A stretch of 64,000 bases of DNA, taken from contig CP136068.1 of assembly GCA_032622095.1 (NCBI GenBank), positions 131,883,989 through 131,947,988 on the forward strand, read 5' to 3'. Source of the stretch: Siphonodentalium dalli. Taxonomy: Eukaryota; Mollusca; Scaphopoda; Gadilida; Siphonodentaliidae. Under the pieces are notes generated by a model, which was given only the letters and a program-made list of their open reading frames with translations, searched no databases and was not told where the DNA came from. The position numbers and the translations under genes are program-made. Shown here piece after piece: positions 43,159 to 54,458 of the stretch (within the stretch, counting starts at the first letter, position 1; each line of letters starts with the position of its first letter).

Positions 43159-44271
43159 CATCACTTTGACTGAGCAAATATGATTCAACAGATATATATT
43201 TTCAATATTTATGAATTTGATAGACAAATATATGTGCCTTTGAGTATGACTGCTTATAGGCATGACCACTAATCAAAAGGCAATAAGGATATAGCGATAG
43301 TGTCCAATGTGAGCTGTTTCTTAAATATCATTGCATCATATAATTAACAAGTCTTGAGTGAACTCAGATTTCTGAACAGCTACACGTTCGATAGTCTGAA
43401 ACATAATTTACATATCAGATGAGACCCCTATTATATCATTAAAAAAAGCCATTACATATTTCCTTATCTGTCACTGGTTACTTATCACTTGGCATCGTGC
43501 CAACAAAATGACTGCATGTCTTTACATTGATTCAGGCAAATTAATACTATTTCTGAAAAGCTGCACATGACACCAACACCAGACAATGCAAAATGATTGC
43601 TTTATTCATTAAAGTTAAATTCTTGGTCAAATTTCGTTGCACTAACGAAAATAGACACAAAAACAAAGAGGCAAATTGGGGGACTATATTTTCCGTTTCC
43701 AGCCCCAGAGCACACAATACTGTCGTATACGGTTGTGAAGCATATCAGACAATTCTGTAAATGTATGCATTTTGCAGCTTCTTTTAAGGATTTTGATTTG
43801 TTAAAAAGACATAAAGCTCTAGTATTTTTCATGTGATATACAAGATCTTCAACTCGTTATGTTCAGATATAATGTTTTATCAAACTCGTTTCATAAAATC
43901 TTATATCCCAACATAACTCGTTGGAGATCCTGTATATCATTGATATATATTATGATATCCTTTATTTTACCTCCACTGCCGGTATACAGGGTTTTTCAAA
44001 TTTCCCCACAGTATGATGTCACCACCCACTTTTCCACTCATCCATAGATCTTCTGATTGGCTCAGCTGGACACTGCCCACTGAGTAATGTCGCAATATGT
44101 GGTATCCTGACACTGTGGTATCCCTTGAATTGGCATTTTTCTTCTATGGCATTTCTTTAGAACTGCATGAAATGCTATATTAACTTCTATGGCTTTTTCT
44201 ATGATATCGCATTTTGCCATAGCTAATTTCAAGGACTGCTGACTTCATAATTTGTTTAACTAATGGGATTA
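43159..44271. other. Intergenic, nothing recognised
   Basis: About 1.1 kb of AT-rich sequence. Short open frames near 43600-43835 exist on both strands but have no family features. No repeat shared with other parts of the window was noticed. Confidence 0.4.
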
Positions 44272-44895
44272 CAGTAATGCTCTATTTAATCAACTCCTTA
44301 AACACAGCAGAATTATGGGTAACTTTTCAGGATTTAGTCGGAAATATGGCTTGTTGCCATTCATCGGAAAGCTCTCACTGAGAGCTTTCCGATGAATGGC
44401 AACAAGCCATATTTCTGACTAAATCCTGAAAAGTTACCCATAATTCTGCTGTGTTTAACCCTTTACCCAACAGAACGGCCCTGTGCCAATGCATTCTCTT
44501 ATATATGCGAGTCGACCATAGGTCGCCTCGCATATATAAGAGAATGCATTGGCTTAACACATATTAAAAATGATCAAATTGTCAAAGAATGTAGAAAATA
44601 TTATAAGAAAAAATGGTAAAAAGTGTTAAAAAACGATTTTTTTTTAGGCCAATGCATTCTCCTATATATGCGAGGCGACCTATGGTCGACTCGCATATAT
44701 AAGAGAATGCATTGGCACAGGGCATAACTGTAACCATCACATTGTGGTCAATGAACCGGTTCCAATGATATCCATATTTGTATGGTGTTATTGAGACAGA
44801 CCGAAGATATTTTAGGCTGTTGAAGCTTTATTTGGGCGTTTTTGGCCGGTTTGTTGGGTAAAGGGTTAAGGAGTCGATTAATTAGAGCATTACTG
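44272..44895. mobile_element. Palindromic TA-flanked MITE, copy 8, carrying a nested TTAA element
   Basis: The left end is CAGTAATGCTCTATTTAATC, with TA on both sides (44270-44271, 44896-44897). The right arm is interrupted at GTGTTTAA|GGAG by a type A element (44464-44875). Removing the insert and one TTAA restores the arm exactly as in copy 3 (6092-6304). Confidence 0.92.
44464..44875 (-). mobile_element. TTAA-flanked MITE, type A, copy 3, nested in a TA MITE
   Basis: TTAA at 44460-44463 and 44876-44879; ends CCCTTTACCCAACA / TGTTGGGTAAAGGG. It is oriented opposite to copies 1 and 2. Both hairpin cassettes are intact (about 44483-44553 and 44648-44716). Confidence 0.92.
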
Positions 44896-44952
44896 TACCT
44901 GCTATCTGTTTCAGAATACTATTGAACGTGTAGCTGTTCAATAGTCTTGAGT

Positions 44953-45372
44953 TCACTCCAGGTCTCAACATATGGTGCCATACTTTTGCAGAATGAGGTC
45001 CCCAGAGGGTGAATTTAGTGACGCTACTCTGCTAGGTGGGCTAGCTTCACCAAATTCATCCTCTGGGGACCTCATTCTGCATGGCCTCATCTGCAATAGG
45101 AGACCTAGACACAGATTAAATTTCCTAGATGGTGACAAGCCCCCATTGGGTGCCTTGATTATGCATTGTGCCATCTGTCAATTTGGGGATATAGAGAAAC
45201 TAAACTAAAAAAGAAAAAGAAACTAAAAAACTTGTTATTTTGATAATAAAGATACTTTCCAGAGAAGATGAAGCCGAATATAGTCCCCAGAGGGTGAATT
45301 TAGTGACGCTAGCCCACTGCGGGGTAGCGTCACTAAATTCACTCTCTGGGGACCTCATTTTGCAAATGTCAC
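44953..45372. mobile_element. hAT-like MITE, type E, right end lost
   Basis: The left end AGGTCTCAACATATGGTGCC resembles the CAGGCCT-type terminus. Both hairpins and the AT-rich core are present. The right terminus beyond GCAAATGTCAC does not match other copies and no 8-bp duplication is seen. Confidence 0.65.
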
Positions 45373-46207
45373 ATTGTTTATTCTTTCATTGATGTGCCTT
45401 TATTTATGATTTAAATATGGTTTATTTAGGCGATAAACATACTCTGTTGAGTTTGAACGAACCGTCTGTCTTGCTGGCAGGTTCACAAACTGTTTTCATG
45501 CTCGAATCTCTGAATATCCAACGAAACATGGTACGTTTATCTCCGTTGTTATTAAATCCACCGAAAAAATTAGCTTTTTATCCGGCATTACATGCCATGA
45601 AGTGAGATTTCCTTTTTCGATAATCAAATCTCTGGGTACGTTCCATGGGTTTACTCGGAACAGCGCCCGAACAACTTCCTGTCAACGGTATCTATAGTAA
45701 AGATCTGTCAGCGGTTGACTTGATTACGTGACTCCTGATAACCGATCAGTGGCCGATGCTGATGAATCGAAAACTAAAGTTAGCAACTCTTGACCAATCA
45801 GATTGCGTGTTTCAGAGACAACTTGTTTAACAATTATTAATATCTCGTATTAGTGTTCCCAATGGTTGCATTGCGTCTTTACTAATTCACTTATAACGTT
45901 ACGTTGATCCCTTATGTTTTATGTCCCTTTCAGATCACACGCTTACAATGTGTTACAAAGCAGAGCCTCAAAACTTTTGAAATTAGAGTATTTTCAATCC
46001 TTCAGATGATTTTACCTTCTTTCAGCAATTTTTGTCAAAGATGTCAGATGTTTTGTATCAAATCTGAGTTCATAAATGGAAAGCTGTTATTCAAAAGAAT
46101 AATCCACCTTTAGATGGCTTCAAACTAAACCACCATTTTGGATTGATTTAAAAATATAAGCCACTGTAAAAAGTTTAATTTTTAGAATGCACTTCCGAGG
46201 TATATAA
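45373..46207. other. Intergenic, one weak exon-like frame
   Basis: A plus-strand frame from ATG at 45417 is open for 62 codons, with a GTACGT donor-like site at about 45531 after codon 38 (MVYLGDKHTLLSL at the start). I do not recognise the peptide and see no partner exon, so I do not call a gene. Nothing else is recognised here. Confidence 0.3.
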
Positions 46208-46215
46208 GGTACTGT

Positions 46216-46589
46216 CAGGGGCGCCGGAAGCATCCAAGGGCATGGGGGCAGAGCCTACAAAAAGGGCACTTTTCTGCAAAAAAGGGTATTTTCTCCGCAA
46301 ACTCGGGAAAATAACCATAAATTCATTGTTGCAAAAATCCCTATTTTAATGGTATTTGTCGGTTTTTATGGCCGTTTTGTGATAAAATTGACAAAAAATT
46401 AATATTCCTTGTGAAATTGGTGGTATTTGTACCAAAAAAGTCACATTTTGCTATAAAAACACCAGATTAAACACACAAAAAGCATTTTCTGTCTCCAGAA
46501 AAAGGGCAAGTCCTGCCCCGCTCGCCCCCCTTGGTCAAGGGCAGGGGGGTGATCTGCCCCCCTCTGCCCCCCCTCTTCCGGCGCCCCTG
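46216..46589. mobile_element. 374-bp hAT MITE with GGCGCC ends
   Basis: TIRs CAGGGGCGCCGGAAG and the near-inverse are flanked by the exact 8-bp target duplication GGTACTGT (46208-46215, 46590-46597). C/G-rich subterminal tracts occur at the right. No coding frame. Confidence 0.9.
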
Positions 46590-46680
46590 GGTACTGTGTA
46601 CACTCGTCAGTAAGCCCATCCTTGGGGATAAGCTCAGTCAATGTGTTTGCTCCCAAAAAAAATCATTGGGTAGTCCTCGA

Positions 46681-46831
46681 GAAGCCTTGAAATAGGGTGT
46701 CTGTCATTTGCAGAATGAGGTCCCCAGAGGGTAAATTTGGTGATGCTAGCCCGCTATGCGGGGTAGCATCACTAAATTCACCCTCTGGGGATCTCATTCT
46801 GCAAATGACAGACACCCTATTTCAAGGCTTG
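46681..46831. mobile_element. hAT-like MITE, type E, near-perfect palindrome
   Basis: The arms AAGCCTTGAAATAGGGTGTC and the inverse are almost identical across about 70 bp each. The flanks share only CTCGA in offset positions, so no clean 8-bp duplication can be claimed. It belongs to the short coreless form. Confidence 0.8.
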
Positions 46832-46839
46832 CTCGAAGA

Positions 46840-48057
46840 TAAGCCCAAACCCATTTCAGAACACAGAGGGTGAGTATACATTGATGTCCGGTTAACTCTG
46901 TATGAAGATGGCAAAAATTCCATGCACAAAAAGATAATTACTCCCGCTAAATTCCATTGTAAACTCTTTAAAACGACCTGCCCCATTATCCCCCCCCCCC
47001 CCCCCCCCCCCCCCCCGGGCAAACTGATTGGTGTATACAGTATGTGTCAAAACTGGCATGCATTGTGCACATTAATTAATAGGTTTTCACCATGTTCTCT
47101 CTTTGTAATATATATTTCCTTCCATATTTTCATTGCCTTCATCAAGTTCCTTTATTCATATTCAGTGAAAAGTTTCCATAGAAAGCTCATACCCAAACAA
47201 ATTTTATTTTTATTAATAATTATATAGTTTACCTATGCATATATATTTTAACCAAAAAAATGGGTGTAAATAGATATATTATTTTATATGTTAATTGATT
47301 GTTTATATGTCTTATTAATATATGTAACATTTCTCTACAGATGCAGACTGGCTTTACTCAAAAATAGTAGCACTGACAAATAATACGACTTCAATTTAAA
47401 GCAACCCAGCAATTTGTGCTCCAAAACACACCTAATAATATTCACTTTTCAATTTTTCCCAGCATGGAAATAGGTAAATAATTACCTGAAATACCTTTCT
47501 ACGTTCATTATATGTCCCAGAAAGATGCATTTAATAAAGTTATAAAAAATACAAGTTCGAATATGATTATTGGGTCCGAGCCATTGCTGCACCATTTATA
47601 TTCATTGAAATTCTGGAATCGGAAACAGAATAATACATGACGGTCCGGAAAAGGTATTTTGCATCACCATATAAACTTGAAACTGTTTTAATACTTCATG
47701 CAGTGCTTTATCTTCATTTTAATCAACAAAATTATGTACTGGTAGCTGCTGGTAGTGCCATAAAGTTTCAGAGTGACGACAGCTCCAGTTTTTCTTTCCA
47801 TGGTATATATTTGCAATTTTTACAGGACCGCTGATAAAAAATATTGAACCAACACAACCGAAACGATCTCAATTTTTTTTCGCAAAATGTGAGAAACAAA
47901 CAGGTATTTTCAGCACTATTACGACAAGTTTGTTTGGAAATTGGCAAATTATGTACATGTACTAGAAAACATAATATTGGAGTTCAAACAATCCAAGTCC
48001 GTTTTATGTATATATGACAATGTTCATATATTGATGCAATGCTTATCTCGGTGTTAA
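46840..48057. other. Intergenic, with a run of 27 C
   Basis: The C-run is at 46990-47016. The remainder is AT-rich, with several short open frames and no homology that I can read. A TTAA followed by AGCAACCC occurs at about 47397 without a matching right end. Confidence 0.45.
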
Positions 48058-48295
48058 CTATTCCATTTGTGGAACTTCCTGAAATTTTGCGAAAACACGG
48101 TGCCAATGAATGCGGGTCTCCCATTGGGATCCTCAAATATATAAGAGAAGGCACTGGCTTACAAAGTGTCAAGGTAAATATTGTTAGGCCAATGTATTCT
48201 CTTATATATGTGAGTCTCTCTAGACTCGCATAAATAAGAGAATGCATTGGTACAGGGATTTCGCAAAATTTCAGGAAGCTTCAGTCCTGGAAGGG
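48058..48295. mobile_element. TTAA-flanked MITE, type C, copy 3
   Basis: TTAA at 48054-48057 and 48296-48299. The left end is decayed (CTATTCCATTTGTGG), but CTTCCTGAAATTTTGCG and the right end TCAGTCCTGGAAGGG match type C. One cassette (about 48188-48253) is shortened at its loop. Confidence 0.75.
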
Positions 48296-48470
48296 TTAAA
48301 TGTCACGTTTGATTTTCAACATTCTTTTCAGTGGAACAAAGAAGAAGCCAGTGTTGAATTAGATTTTGTATGTTATTGAACATTGTAACTGGTGTCTGGA
48401 ACTATGAATACTTCTTTTATTGTCCCTATGTAGAGATAATCGGAGACTCTAAAATTACGTGGGTCTTTAA

Positions 48471-48693
48471 CCCTCTCATGACAGGAGCTGCGCTGGTGCA
48501 GCATTAAATATTCTGTGCCAGTTCATTCTCTTTAGTAAGAGAGAATGCACTGGCTTACAAGGTCAAGGTAAATATTGTTAGGCAAATGTATTCTCCTATA
48601 TATGTGAGGCTCCCTTTGGGAGACTCGCATATCTAAGAGAATGCATTGGCACAGAGTATTCACAAAATTTCAGAAGCTCTAGTCAAGGAAGGG
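48471..48693. mobile_element. TTAA-flanked MITE, type C, copy 4
   Basis: TTAA at 48467-48470 and 48694-48697. The left end is CCCTCTCATGACAGGAGCTG and the right cassette lies at about 48575-48652. Its right TTAA is also the left flank of the next element, so two elements sit back to back. Confidence 0.8.
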
Positions 48694-48697
48694 TTAA

Positions 48698-48945
48698 ACC
48701 CTTTCTTAACCAAATACTCATGTACGAATAATTCTCCTAGGAAATGATTAGATAATAACGTCCATTTATTGAACTTGTTAACTGAACATTTCCCATCAAT
48801 GAATAGCAATCCTTTTGCTCTTCTATTATCTTTTTGTCTCGATATCCGTCGTTGGCATTTTTCCTGAACACCCCTCCGAATAAATATTAGACCATTCCAA
48901 TATATACGTTTATAACAGGCTGGGATAATCCATTTAATAAAGAAA
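48698..48945. mobile_element. TTAA-flanked MITE, type D, copy 3
   Basis: It starts ACCCTTTCTTAACC after the shared TTAA (48694-48697) and ends AATAAAGAAAGA before TTAA (about 48947-48950). It has the type D motifs TCCTAGGAAATGATTAGATA and CCCCTCCGAATAAAT. Confidence 0.65.
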
Positions 48946-48950
48946 GATTT

Positions 48951-49369
48951 AATGTCCATGCTTCGTTTGGAGTTTATGACTTATGTGTACTGTAGTTGTG
49001 TCTTACTTATTTCAAATAGTATCAATAATTACTTGTACTAATATGACCTTGAAGTTGTATTTACGCATGCATAAATAATGAATCATAACATTTCAAGCTG
49101 ACAAGATTAAATCTATGCCATGTTCTATCCAGAATAATTCAAGACCCTCCATAAACCTACCATTGTCACACCAGCAATACTCCCATCAATGGTCGCACAT
49201 TGCATTGTACTTGTTGGCATCTGACACAATCATGGTATTGTGCTTCTGATATAAACCAAAAAGTTTAGCCTTCAGGTCAAAGAAAAAATATATGTGGTTG
49301 GGGTTACATGTAAGTACAGATAGGGTCTGATGTGGGGTTTTTTTTTTTTTTTTAATTTAATTTTTTTTT
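48951..49369. other. Intergenic, nothing recognised
   Basis: AT-rich, with a T-run at 49337-49353 next to the hAT fragment. No coding frame or shared repeat. Confidence 0.4.
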
Positions 49370-49694
49370 TATTGGGTGGGGTGAGGGGGATTGGGCGGTG
49401 TCTTATTTGATATAAATTGTCAACAGTTGGAAATTTGACACAACATTTTTTGGAAATTTTACACCATGTATAGGTTGAAATTGTTCTCATTGTTTGATAA
49501 CTAATAATTAGTGGTGAATTTGTTGTTTTTAGACCAACAGTAGCATAAAATTTCCAACAGTTGGAAGTTTCCAACCGGGCGGGTGAGGGTGCCAATGAAT
49601 TTCTGTGAACCTTGGATTTAGATCTGGTTCAAGGGGGCAGGTGCGGTGTTGGACACCCCCCCCCCTAACAGCAACCCTATAACCACATCCGTGA
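49370..49694. mobile_element. Deleted copy of the 27.8-kb hAT family
   Basis: The right end CCCTATAACCACATCCGTG matches the TIR of the hAT at 27827-30163. The inner sequence repeats its left interior (AACAGTTGGAAATTTGACAC, then TAGGTTGAAATTGTTCT). The left TIR is absent, so this is an internally deleted and left-truncated copy. Confidence 0.7.
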
Positions 49695-50384
49695 CATCAT
49701 CAGAGCTTTGAATATTTCCATCTGAGAGTTTGACTCGATCACGAGCTCGATTATAGTCAAGTTTTTACTGCTACAAACTTTCAAATTGTCAGCATGGTGA
49801 ATAGAAATAACATCAAAAAGAGATATGTATAATATTTTATTAGTTGTCAGTATGTGGGGATATTTTCACCTATAAAATTATGACAAATCACTATACTAGG
49901 TGTGTGGTCGTTTAGCAATCCCTGTCATTAAATGGGAAATCATACAGAATCATACTTAAATGCATGGTCACAAGAAAATATTAGGTAGCCTGTAATTTAC
50001 ATTGACTTAACATTAATAAACCTAGATCAGTTCATGTTATGTATATAAACAAAATCGGGCATGAAAATACTATCACATTCACTCTTGAGGGAAACAATTT
50101 ATTCACAATGTTAATATTGTTATATAAAATAAAAATAAAACATAAAATTTGACTGCCCGCACCACTGTAAAAAAAATATGGATGTAAATCTAGTAATATT
50201 TTTTATTATGGCCTAACAGGTTATCTACATCATGAGTATGGATTCTAGTGTCTCTTAGAGATAAATGACAGTCTGGCCTTGAATTAAAGATGGTAATGAT
50301 CAATATCTGTGTCATTGCCACCTTTAACTAAATGTCTAAAGAAAGTGTAAGTACTTGCAATGCACGAATTGATCAATAAGTTGT
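49695..50384. other. Intergenic, source of a local duplication
   Basis: About 50140-50222 and 50277-50310 (AAATTTGACTGCCCGCACCA and CCTTGAATTAAAGATGG) recur at about 50461-50570 inside the neighbouring MITE. In the first copy about 55 bp separate the two parts. No gene seen. Confidence 0.5.
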
Positions 50385-50388
50385 TTAA

Positions 50389-50869
50389 CCCTTCCATGAC
50401 TGGAGCTTCCTGAAATTTTGCAAAAACCCTGTGCCAATGCATTCTCTTATATATAAAAATTAATAAATAGAATTTGACCGCCCACACCACTGTAAAAAAA
50501 ATTGGGATGTAAATCTAACAATTTTTTTTATTATGGCCTTGAATTAAAGATGGTTTTGATCAATAACTACAGTAATGCTCTAAATAATCGACTCCTTAAC
50601 CACAGCATAATTATGGGTAATTTTTCAGGATTTAGTCGGAAATATGGCTTGTTGCCATTCATCGGAAAGCTCTCTCTGAGAGCTTCCCGATGAATGGAAC
50701 AAGCCAGATATATAAGAGAATGAACTGGCTTACATGGTTATGGTAAATATTGTTAGGCCAATGCATTCTCTTATATATGTGAGGCTTCCTACGGGAGACT
50801 TGTATATATAAGGGAATGCATTGGCCCAAGTTTTTCGCAGAATTTCAGGAAGCTCCAGTCATAAAAGGG
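50389..50869. mobile_element. TTAA-flanked MITE, type C, copy 5, with a complex insertion
   Basis: TTAA at 50385-50388 and 50870-50873; ends CCCTTCCATGACTGG / AGTCATAAAAGGG. The left hairpin cassette is split at about 50456 by about 250 bp that hold a copy of the nearby 50.14-50.31 kb sequence and a TA MITE part. The cassette resumes at about 50705. The right cassette (about 50756-50826) is intact. Confidence 0.75.
50570..50705. mobile_element. Palindromic TA-flanked MITE, copy 9, right arm lost
   Basis: TA at 50568-50569, a full left arm, the centre, and only the first bases of the right arm (GATGAATGGAACAAGCCA), then an abrupt join to the type C hairpin. Confidence 0.75.
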
Positions 50870-50873
50870 TTAA

Positions 50874-51379
50874 TAACGAACTGCCTGAAATTCTAGACAG
50901 ATTTTGACAAAATCGATTTTGAAATCCTTGAGCAAATTCTAATCACATGGAAGCTTGGATTCAAATGAAGTAAGATCAATGAAAACTTCACTTGTTCAAA
51001 TTGATTTCAGTTGTACGACACTTCTGTGGCAGGGTAAAAGTATTAGTCTATCCTGGTCTATCGACAAAATATAGTTGAATGTTAACATACCCCTTCTCTG
51101 CTATCGCTGTATGTTTTGTTTACATGTTTACATGGTACACAGATAAAGTGCAACCCCCGGCATTTAACATGCTTCTGTTGTCTTAATATTGTTCATTATT
51201 TGATACATATGCATATCATGTTCTAAAAGCAGCCCTTCACCCTTGGGTCAATCAGTCTAAATGAATTCAGACAATATTATACTTTGTTAATAACAGTCTA
51301 ATTTAGGTTGTCTGAATTTACCCAGACTGCCCTTGGGTAAATTACTTAGCCAGTGATAACTATTATAGGATCGGAGACA
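50874..51379. other. Intergenic, nothing recognised
   Basis: No coding frame, RNA gene or shared repeat found in this AT-rich stretch. Confidence 0.4.
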
Positions 51380-51383
51380 TTAA

Positions 51384-51797
51384 AGGTACCCAATCCGATC
51401 AGAGGGTCCCCATATCATCAAGATACAACAACAACAAAATTTCTTCTAAACGCTTTAGTTATCAGAATCAATTCATTGCAACATAATAATGCTACCACTG
51501 TCAACTATGGTATAAAATTTCCCAAAACGTGTTATTTATCAACATTTTGTTCAACGAAATAGGGTCGTATTATCACTTGGTTTTAGAGTTATCCATCTTC
51601 ATACGCAATTTTAACAGAGTCCATCCTTTTGACGGCGTGTTTCTGGGCCACAAACAATTGAAATAACACATTTCAAAAATCGATATCTGATCACTCTGAG
51701 CTTTGATGGGTAGGTTCCTGGACTCGAATCAAATATTTTTTTACCCCAAAAGCCAAAAAAATAGTAGTTTAGGGGTGTTTAATCGGATTGAGTACCT
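51384..51797. mobile_element. TTAA-flanked MITE, type G
   Basis: TTAA at 51380-51383 and 51798-51801; ends AGGTACCCAATCCGAT / ATCGGATTGAGTACCT. Only one copy in the window. The AGGTAC end resembles type F (AGGGGTAC). No coding frame. Confidence 0.75.
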
Positions 51798-51863
51798 TTA
51801 ACCCTGCCAAATACAGGTCTGTCACTTCCTGCATTCAACTATTTTTGTTATATTCACTATTAA

Positions 51864-52089
51864 CCCTTTCATGAATGGAGCTTCGTGAATTTTTGCGAAA
51901 ACCCTGTGCCAATGCATTTTCTTACATATGCGAGTGTCCCACATGGAGCTTCGCATATATAAGAGAATACATTGGCCTAACTATATTTACCTTGACCTTA
52001 CAATCCAGTGCATTCTCTTAAATATGCGAGGTTCCCTATGGGATAATCACATTTATAAGAGAATGCACTGGCACAGGATCATGAAAGGG
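51864..52089. mobile_element. TTAA-flanked MITE, type C, copy 6
   Basis: TTAA at 51860-51863 and 52090-52093; left end CCCTTTCATGAATGGAGC. Two hairpin cassettes (about 51905-51976, 52010-52072). The right end is shortened to GATCATGAAAGGG. Confidence 0.85.
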
Positions 52090-52217
52090 TTAATGTTTAT
52101 ATTGATGGTTAATGATTTAACCCCATATGTGATAAAAATTAGATAAATATTTTAGTGATCCTGCTGGATCCTGGACATTTTTTCTGCTATTTTATTTTTT
52201 ATTATATTTTTCTGGAG

Positions 52218-52550
52218 GTGGGGAGGGGTACTCACTTATTTAAACCAAATACTATGATGGGGTCTGGGAGAGGTGCTCAATTTAAATCAAACAATATGAT
52301 GGGATAGGGGAGGGATACTCATTAATTTTTAACCAAATAATATAATGGGGTGGGGGAGGGGTACTCATTACTTTAAACCACTTCAATATAATTGGGTCGC
52401 GGAGGGGTATGCATTATTTAAACCAAATACTATGATGGGGTCTGGGAGAGGTGCTCAATTTAAATAAAACAATATAATGGGATAGGGGAAAGATACTCAT
52501 TATTTTTTAGCCAAATAATATAATAGGGTGGGGGAGGGGTACACAATATT
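52218..52550 (+). repeat. Tandem repeat of about 45-bp units in a higher-order array
   Basis: The units share ATAATGGGGTGGGGGAGGGG, ACTCATTATTT and AAACCAAATA. Variants (GTCTGGGAGAGGTGCTCAA) recur about 190 bp apart, so the array has a higher-order repeat. G-rich and T-rich blocks alternate. Confidence 0.75.
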
Positions 52551-52880
52551 TAAAACCAAATCGGCAATCTGACCACCATTACCACTAAATATAAACCATT
52601 ACAAATCTATAAATATGTTTTCTCAGACAAATGGACAGGAAAAATGTAAATGGTGGGGAAGGCTTATTTCAAATTTGTTTAATTCTAGAAGTCTGAAAGA
52701 AGAACAGCCATTGTAAAGCACAAACATTGTTCCCAATCGAAGTGATTAACATAACGCTATGTGACGTTATTTTGTGGAAGCCTGCACGCTTCCAGGAAAT
52801 GATATTTGGATTGGTCTACAATAGACTCAGTATGACTTCCTATGGAATAACTACTCATCAATGAGTATTTTATTCATAAA
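52551..52880. other. Intergenic, right part probably a type D remnant
   Basis: From about 52790 the sequence (ACTACTCATCAATGAGTATT) matches the right end of type D, which continues past the TA MITE to GAAAGGG and TTAA at 53105-53108. The left end of that element is unclear. Confidence 0.45.
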
Positions 52881-52882
52881 TA

Positions 52883-53091
52883 CAGTAATGCCCTAAATAA
52901 TTGACTCCTTAATGAGAGCAGAATTATGGGTAACTTTTCAGGATTTAGTCGGAAATATGGCTTGTTGTCATTCATCGGAAAGCTCTCACTGAGAGCTTTC
53001 CGATGAATGGCAGCAAGCCATATTTCCGACTAAATCCTGAAAAGTTACTCATACTTCTGCTGTCATTAAGGAGTCGATTATTTAGGGCATT
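52883..53091. mobile_element. Palindromic TA-flanked MITE, copy 10, nested in a type D element
   Basis: TA at 52881-52882 and 53092-53093, with full inverted arms. The outer sequence continues from AATGAGTATTT to GAAAGGG as in type D copy 2, showing a second case of TA MITE inside a TTAA MITE. Confidence 0.82.
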
Positions 53092-53168
53092 ACTGTAGAA
53101 AGGGTTAACGAGAGGAATTGCCATTTTGATTATGGTTGGTTTGCAACAATCAAAAGTTCCACAATTAA

Positions 53169-53399
53169 CCCTTACATGACTGGAGCTTCCTGAAATTTTG
53201 CAAAAACCCTGTGTCAATGCATTCTCTTATATAAGTGAGTCTCCTCATATATATTTAAGAGAATAGATTGGCCTAACAATTTTTACCTTGACCTTGTAAG
53301 CCAGTGCATTGTCTTATATATGCGAGACTCGCATACATGTATATAAGATAATGCACTGGATCTTAATGCTGCACCAGCACAGCTCCCGTCATGAAAGTG
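53169..53399. mobile_element. TTAA-flanked MITE, type C, copy 7
   Basis: TTAA at 53165-53168 and 53400-53403; ends CCCTTACATGACTGGAGC / CTCCCGTCATGAAAGTG. Two shortened cassettes. Confidence 0.82.
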
Positions 53400-53403
53400 T
53401 TAA

Positions 53404-53863
53404 AATATTTTACAATTTACATGTTTTTAAATGTTTTATGCACATAATGGGGTTTCCTAAATTCAGATTAGCCAAGTTCCACGAAAAGGACAATTTAATA
53501 ATAAATATGTTACATTTTGATCCAGCATCATAGAAAATTAGCGGGACCACTTAACCAGAGGTGATTTCACTAGCCAGTAAAGATGAAGTTCCATTTAGTA
53601 CATGTACTCATTTTGATGCCGTCCATACATGTACTCATTTTGATGCCGTCCAGAAAATCAATCCTGGTCTTTAAGTAGCTTTAATTTATTTATTTATTGA
53701 TCCGTAGATGATACTACGGCATCAATGTTGTATATCCTAGTTGATAATTCATATTTCTTATTGTGGCAATTCCAGAGGGCTGAAAACATGCTGGTCATCC
53801 TATAATTGCCGCTACGGGCATGTGAACCTGCCTGCAGGCGTCAGTAAACCACACCTCAGGCTA
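53404..53863. other. Intergenic with a 28-bp direct duplication
   Basis: ACATGTACTCATTTTGATGC occurs twice in a row (about 53598-53654). No gene. The remainder holds no repeat that I recognise. Confidence 0.45.
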
Positions 53864-53979
53864 CAGGAATGCCCTAAGTAATCGACCCCTTAACCACAGC
53901 ATAATTATGGGTAACTTTTCAGGATTTAGTCAGAAATATGGCTTGTTGCCATTCCCCGAGAGCTTTCCGATGAATGAGT
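53864..53979. mobile_element. Palindromic TA-flanked MITE, copy 11, truncated
   Basis: The left end CAGGAATGCCCTAAGTAATC follows TA at 53862-53863. The left arm is complete except for a small deletion near the centre, and the right arm stops after GATGAATGAG. Confidence 0.78.
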
Positions 53980-54037
53980 TGAGTGTAACTTGTGGCATAA
54001 CAAACAAGTGCTATAACATTCACTTCTTCACACCTAT

Positions 54038-54458
54038 CAAGGCTGCAATTAGTGTCTGTCAATAGCAGAATGAGGTCCACAGAGGGTGAATTTAGTGACG
54101 CTATCCAACAGAGTGGGCTGGTATCACCAAATTAACCCTCTGAACCTCATTCTGCTTAGGCCTCAACTGCTATGGGAGACCTAGGATCAGATTTAACTTT
54201 CCCATTTGAAGTTGATGTTCACCCATTAGTCACCTCAATTTATGCATTTTATCGTCTGCAAATTAGGGGATATAGAAACTTCCCAGAAGGGAAAAAATAA
54301 TTAAAATCATTATTAATTTGAGACTATATATACTTCCCAGAAGATAAGGCTTAATCAGAATGAGGTCCTCAGAGGGTAATTTGGTGATGCTAGCCCACTG
54401 TGTGGGATAGCATCACTAAATTCATCCTCTGGGATGACACAAACTATTTGCAGGCTTG
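54038..54458. mobile_element. hAT-like MITE, type E, full length
   Basis: The ends CAAGGCTGCAATTAGTGTC and the near-inverse are flanked by ACACCTAT and ATGCCTAT, six of eight matching, a decayed target duplication. It holds both hairpins (the right one shortened) and the AT-rich core. Confidence 0.7.
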
